Source: Bacteroidales bacterium (GTDB lineage: Bacteria; Bacteroidota; Bacteroidia; Bacteroidales; JAADJA01). Taken from it: a stretch of DNA of 43,065 nucleotides. The first letter of the stretch is position 1. Each line of letters begins with the position of its first letter. Under the pieces are notes generated by a model. The model was not told where the DNA came from. It did no database searches and saw only the letters and a list, made by a program, of their open reading frames with translations. The translations under genes were made by a program, and so were the position numbers. Below are positions 39,659-43,065 of this stretch, one piece after another. The stretch lies in the NCBI GenBank assembly GCA_016933115.1, contig JAFGBL010000040.1, positions 1 through 43,065 on the forward strand. The letters are read 5' to 3'.

Positions 39659-41404
39659 ATGAGCGAACCAATAATTGATAGTAATATTTTACAGCGGGCT
39701 CAAACCTGGCTCGATGGCAACTATGATGAACAAACCAAGCAAAAAATCAGAGAATTGATCGATGAAAATCCCAAAGAACTGACAGAGGCATTTTACAGGG
39801 ATCTTGAATTCGGAACCGGTGGTTTGAGGGGAATCATGGGCGTTGGAACCAACAGAATGAATAAATATACTGTGGGAATGGCCACCCAGGGATTATCCAA
39901 TTATTTGAAGAAAATGTTTCCTGGAAAGAGTCAATTAAAGGTAGCCATAGCGCACGATTCGCGGATCAACAATACTTTTTTTGCCAATACCACTGCTGAT
40001 GTATTTTCAGCCAACGGGATCAAGGTTTATTTGTTCGATGACCTACGCCCTACGCCTGTATTGTCATTTGCCATCCGTCATCTGGACTGCCAGGCTGGTG
40101 TGGTAATCACGGCATCACACAACCCTCCTGAATACAACGGCTATAAGGCTTATTGGGAAGACGGCGGACAGTTGATTGCTCCTCACGATAAAAATGTTAT
40201 CGATGAAGTGATGAGAATAAAAAATATTGATGAAGTTAAATTTGACCGAAACGATGAACTTGTGATCCAAATAGGTGAAGAAATCGACAAAGTTTATGTG
40301 GAAAAAGTCAAAGCTTTATCCCTTTCAGCGCAAATCATTCAACAGCAGAAGGATTATAAAATTGTCTATACCCCTATTCACGGAACCGGTGTACATATTG
40401 TGCCGCGTTGCTTAAAAGCTTTCGGTTTCGAAAATATTTATAACGTACCTGAACAGGATATAGCTGATGGCAATTTCCCGACCGTTAAATCACCCAATCC
40501 CGAAGAACCGGCTGCATTGAGCATGGCCATTCAAAAAGCCAAGGAGGTAAATGCCAACCTGGTGATGGCTACCGATCCCGATGCCGACCGGGTTGGAATT
40601 GCAGTAAAGGATCACAAGGGTGATTTTGTTCTTTTGAATGGAAATCAAACTGCATCCATTTTAATCTATTATCTTTTGAGAAAATGGAAAGAGAATGGAA
40701 AACTGACCGGGAATGAATACATTGTTAAAACTGTTGTTACCTCTGAAATTCTGAAAGATATTGCCAATCGCTATAATGTCGATATCTTTGACACCCTTAC
40801 CGGGTTCAAATACATCGCAGAAATCATCAGGCGACTCGAAGGTAAAAAGACGTTTATCGGGGGTGGAGAAGAAAGTTATGGTTACCTGGTCGGGGATTTT
40901 GTTCGCGATAAAGATGCTGTCATTTCTTGTTGCATGATAGCCGAGACGGCTGCCTGGGCCGCCAGTCAGGGGAAGACACTTTACGGTTTGCTCCCGGAAA
41001 TTTATACTGAATTTGATTTTTATAAAGAACATTTGATTTCTGTGGTAAAAAAAGGCAAAGAAGGTGAAGAGGAAATCAAAAAAATGATGGATGGTTACCG
41101 CTTGAACCCTCCCAAATTGATCAATCATTCAAAGCTGGTCAAAGTGAAAGATTACCAGGTGTCGAGGGAAAAAGATATCAACACCGGTGAAGAAAAACCA
41201 ATCGATTTACCCAAATCAAACGTTCTGCAGTTTTTCCTGGAAGACGGGAGTAAAATATCCATCCGGCCTTCGGGGACAGAGCCCAAAATAAAATTTTATT
41301 TCGGGGTAAGGGATAATCTTTCGGATGTTTCGAACTTCGACTTGATAAATCAAAAATTAACGGATAGGATTCAAAATATCATTCAATCACTTCAATTGAA
41401 TTAA
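39659..41404 (+). CDS. Phosphoglucomutase/phosphomannomutase family enzyme
   Basis: 581 residues of the alpha-D-phosphohexomutase superfamily. The phosphoserine loop TASHNPPEYNGYK contains catalytic S153, the metal loop is TDPDADRVG (305-313), the sugar-specificity loop is GGGEESYGY, and the phosphate-binding loop near the C-terminus is RPSGTEPK. Near the N-terminus FGTGGLRGIMGVGTNRMN is typical of the longer PgmA-type branch. It interconverts hexose 1- and 6-phosphates, supplying glucose-1-phosphate or mannose-1-phosphate for glycogen and sugar-nucleotide synthesis, which suits the two neighbouring sugar-nucleotide genes. It has its own promoter 93 bp after rfbD. Confidence 0.94.
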   Translation: MSEPIIDSNILQRAQTWLDGNYDEQTKQKIRELIDENPKELTEAFYRDLEFGTGGLRGIMGVGTNRMNKYTVGMATQGLSNYLKKMFPGKSQLKVAIAHDSRINNTFFANTTADVFSANGIKVYLFDDLRPTPVLSFAIRHLDCQAGVVITASHNPPEYNGYKAYWEDGGQLIAPHDKNVIDEVMRIKNIDEVKFDRNDELVIQIGEEIDKVYVEKVKALSLSAQIIQQQKDYKIVYTPIHGTGVHIVPRCLKAFGFENIYNVPEQDIADGNFPTVKSPNPEEPAALSMAIQKAKEVNANLVMATDPDADRVGIAVKDHKGDFVLLNGNQTASILIYYLLRKWKENGKLTGNEYIVKTVVTSEILKDIANRYNVDIFDTLTGFKYIAEIIRRLEGKKTFIGGGEESYGYLVGDFVRDKDAVISCCMIAETAAWAASQGKTLYGLLPEIYTEFDFYKEHLISVVKKGKEGEEEIKKMMDGYRLNPPKLINHSKLVKVKDYQVSREKDINTGEEKPIDLPKSNVLQFFLEDGSKISIRPSGTEPKIKFYFGVRDNLSDVSNFDLINQKLTDRIQNIIQSLQLN

Positions 41405-41574
41405 CCGGTTTATATTCCGCTTCCAACGGAATTTCCATATTATTTTTATCCCTGGATTCGCAAATCCTTTAGATTCTGGTTGTATTTAAGTGTTAAAAAA
41501 TCAGATGATAAATATTTTTCATCCGGATATTATCTTATGTTTAGATCATTAATATTGCAAAAAAATAGGAAAAA

Positions 41575-42723
41575 ATGACTTCCTCGATTAAATATGGTTT
41601 GCTGATTACTGGTATTTGCATCAGCCTGGCCGGGAGAACACAACATCCCCCCAAAGATCCATACTACAAACATTTTTCGGGAATCCTTGATACTTCCATG
41701 AACATTACATTCGACCTCCAGGCTAAAGACGGAATACTTAACGGATTTTACTATTACTTTTTTCCTGAACCCGGTAATGAACAGATTTTACACTACGGAA
41801 AAACCATTCCGATTACAGGGGAAAGTTCCGGCAGTAAAATAATATTGTCAGAGTTTTCAAATACCGAATCGCGGTTTGAGGGCACTTTTGATAGAAAGGG
41901 AAACATTTCGGGAACATGGAAACAAAATGAAAAAGAAAAACCCATACCGTTTGTTATTTCTGAAGATTACTCCAAAGGGAGCATTCCGATGAAATGTTAT
42001 ACCTTGACCGATTACTATACCATAAAAACAGAATCGAGGATATACGGTAAACCGCCCCGAGCCAAAATTGATATAATATTGCTTTATCCTGACCTGGGGC
42101 GGGGAACCCCTCTGAAAGATACATTCGACGTTATTTTAACCACTTTTTTACTGGATGAGATCGTATTTTTATCATCTCCAAATGTTTTGCTGGAGGACAT
42201 GAAATTCGATTTTTTCACTTCCTATAAAAATGCCATGGAAGGCATCGAAAATTACAACCCTTCAGCTTTATTCAACTGGGATAAAAAAGTGAGCATGGAC
42301 GTGAATTATAACGAAAATAACCTGCTTTCGCTCAAAATTGAAAAGTATGCCTACACCGGCGGGGCACATGGTATCGTGTTTACCGAATTCATTGTAATAA
42401 ATACAAAGGAAAACCGAAGGGTTGAGTTAAGTGACATTTTTCGGCCCGGGTTTGACATTAACCTCAACAGTATGCTGGAAAAGAAACTTAGAAACTTAAA
42501 CGGAATCAAAGCGGAGGAAAACTTGAAAGAAGCCGGTTTTTTTGAGGAAAGCATTTCGTACAATGATAATTTTTATGTGAACAACGACGGTATTGGATTC
42601 TTTTATAATCGTTATGCCATCGCCCCATACTCAGCGGGAACAACCGAACTTTTTTTAACCTACAAAGAAATAATACCACTGCTAAACCTCGATCACCCTT
42701 TTATTTGGGGAACGCGTGAATAA
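41575..42723 (+). CDS. Exported DUF3298/RsiV-type domain protein
   Basis: 382 residues. An N-terminal hydrophobic segment (IKYGLLITGICISLAG) suggests export; a lipobox is not clear. Residues 30-130 contain a beta-rich region with Gly-rich turns (GSSGSKIILSEF, GTFDRKGNISGTW). The C-terminal 200 residues fit DUF4163/DUF3298 (PdaC/RsiV type): the hallmark YAYTGGAHGI, followed by FIVINTKENRRVELSDIF and the terminal FYNRYAIAPYSAGTTELFLTYKEI. Such domains occur in lysozyme-binding anti-sigma factors and in deacetylase-associated proteins, but no enzyme or sigma-factor gene is near. A TAATATTG element at about 41551 may be a -7 box. Role unknown. Confidence 0.8.
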   Translation: MTSSIKYGLLITGICISLAGRTQHPPKDPYYKHFSGILDTSMNITFDLQAKDGILNGFYYYFFPEPGNEQILHYGKTIPITGESSGSKIILSEFSNTESRFEGTFDRKGNISGTWKQNEKEKPIPFVISEDYSKGSIPMKCYTLTDYYTIKTESRIYGKPPRAKIDIILLYPDLGRGTPLKDTFDVILTTFLLDEIVFLSSPNVLLEDMKFDFFTSYKNAMEGIENYNPSALFNWDKKVSMDVNYNENNLLSLKIEKYAYTGGAHGIVFTEFIVINTKENRRVELSDIFRPGFDINLNSMLEKKLRNLNGIKAEENLKEAGFFEESISYNDNFYVNNDGIGFFYNRYAIAPYSAGTTELFLTYKEIIPLLNLDHPFIWGTRE

Positions 42724-42883
42724 ATGTCTTCGTCAAAATTACCTGCTTTTAACTCCTGGGTGGGGTACCCAAAAATTTAAATTCTATTGGTACTTCAGAT
42801 CAACTCAAAACCGGTCCGGGAAAAACTTACTGTTATTTTTCTTACAATATTTTTAGAATTCTTTTTTAATCAATTAAGATTTA

Positions 42884-42891
42884 TAAATTTG
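42884..42891 (+). promoter_or_regulatory. -7 element of gcvP
   Basis: TAAATTTG at 42884-42891, an exact TAnnTTTG. The predicted start near 42896 gives a leader of about 43 nt to the ATG at 42939. No -33 TTG is seen. Confidence 0.45.
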
Positions 42892-42938
42892 CCCCGATTC
42901 TGAAAAATTTGTTTTTAATCTTTTTTTAATTTGAGTAG

Positions 42939-43065
42939 ATGATTAGCGACAACTTTATTAACCGGCACAACGGCCCCCGTAAGCACGAACAAGATGAAAT
43001 GCTGAAAAAAATCGGTGTAGCTTCACTTGATGAATTAATCGATCAAACCGTACCTGCCAAAATCA
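42939..43065 (+). CDS. gcvP: Glycine dehydrogenase (decarboxylating), N-terminal fragment
   Basis: The first 42 codons run off the right edge. The product begins MISDNFINRHNGPRKHEQDE and continues with MLKKIGVASLDELIDQTVP, the well-known N-terminus of the glycine-cleavage P protein (RHxGP, then IGxxSLDELI...VP). The P protein is a pyridoxal-phosphate enzyme that decarboxylates glycine and passes the aminomethyl group to the lipoyl arm of GcvH. The PLP lysine and other active-site residues lie beyond the window. Confidence 0.9.
   Translation, partial: MISDNFINRHNGPRKHEQDEMLKKIGVASLDELIDQTVPAKI

Noticed and set aside
1-43065. tRNA, rRNA, integrase, transposase or phage genes
   Set aside because: None seen on either strand by motif reading, so a mobile-element origin for the surface-protein region is not supported by the window.

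Overview
The window looks like chromosomal DNA of a member of the Bacteroidota, probably a free-living or marine relative of the Bacteroidales/Marinilabiliales. Base composition is moderately AT-rich. Most starts have no Shine-Dalgarno sequence. Several genes are preceded by the Bacteroidota -7 element TAnnTTTG. Three proteins end in type A sorting domains of the type IX secretion system (T9SS). The other families (DUF4421, TonB-like periplasmic proteins, GH3-serine hydrolase fusion, secreted Tricorn-type peptidase) fit the same phylum. No rRNA, tRNA, CRISPR array, insertion sequence or phage gene was seen. Order-level placement is inference.

Layout. 1-8.8 kb: an atypical SDR epimerase, a small unknown gene, a secreted Tricorn-like S41 peptidase, a stand-alone elongation factor G with a clear terminator, and an Nramp-fold transporter without the family's metal-binding motif. 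8.8-17.6 kb: a VWA-domain secreted protein, a GH3/beta-lactamase-fold cell-wall enzyme, a beta-barrel protein with tandem SPOR-like repeats, an unknown membrane protein with a rhomboid protease, and a DUF4421 protein. 17.6-23.1 kb: an AddA/RecB-like helicase-nuclease, a structured gene-free segment, a TonB-C-like protein and a C1 peptidase with an altered catalytic triad, the last two divergent around a 15-bp palindrome.

23.2-34.1 kb is the most unusual part. Two large surface proteins (1860 and 693 aa) begin with a perfect lipobox and the same roughly 145-residue domain, which I do not recognise, and both end with a T9SS sorting domain. Between them lie a thioredoxin-fold protein that has lost its CxxC motif and an orphan NtrC-type response regulator. 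A near-consensus sigma-54 promoter sits between the regulator and the second surface protein, so the simplest model is that the regulator activates it. The 1860-aa gene and the regulator gene have look-alike housekeeping promoters (the same ACTTGACTT 9-mer, spacing and TAYATTTAC) and long leaders. I propose this as a candidate regulated surface-protein system; the link between its parts is inference.

34.1-43.1 kb is conventional: another T9SS cargo, a second rhomboid followed by a tight run of aat, guanine deaminase, DUF456, UDP-glucuronate decarboxylase and a dTDP-4-dehydrorhamnose reductase-like gene, then a phosphohexomutase, a DUF3298 protein, and the first 42 codons of gcvP running off the right edge.
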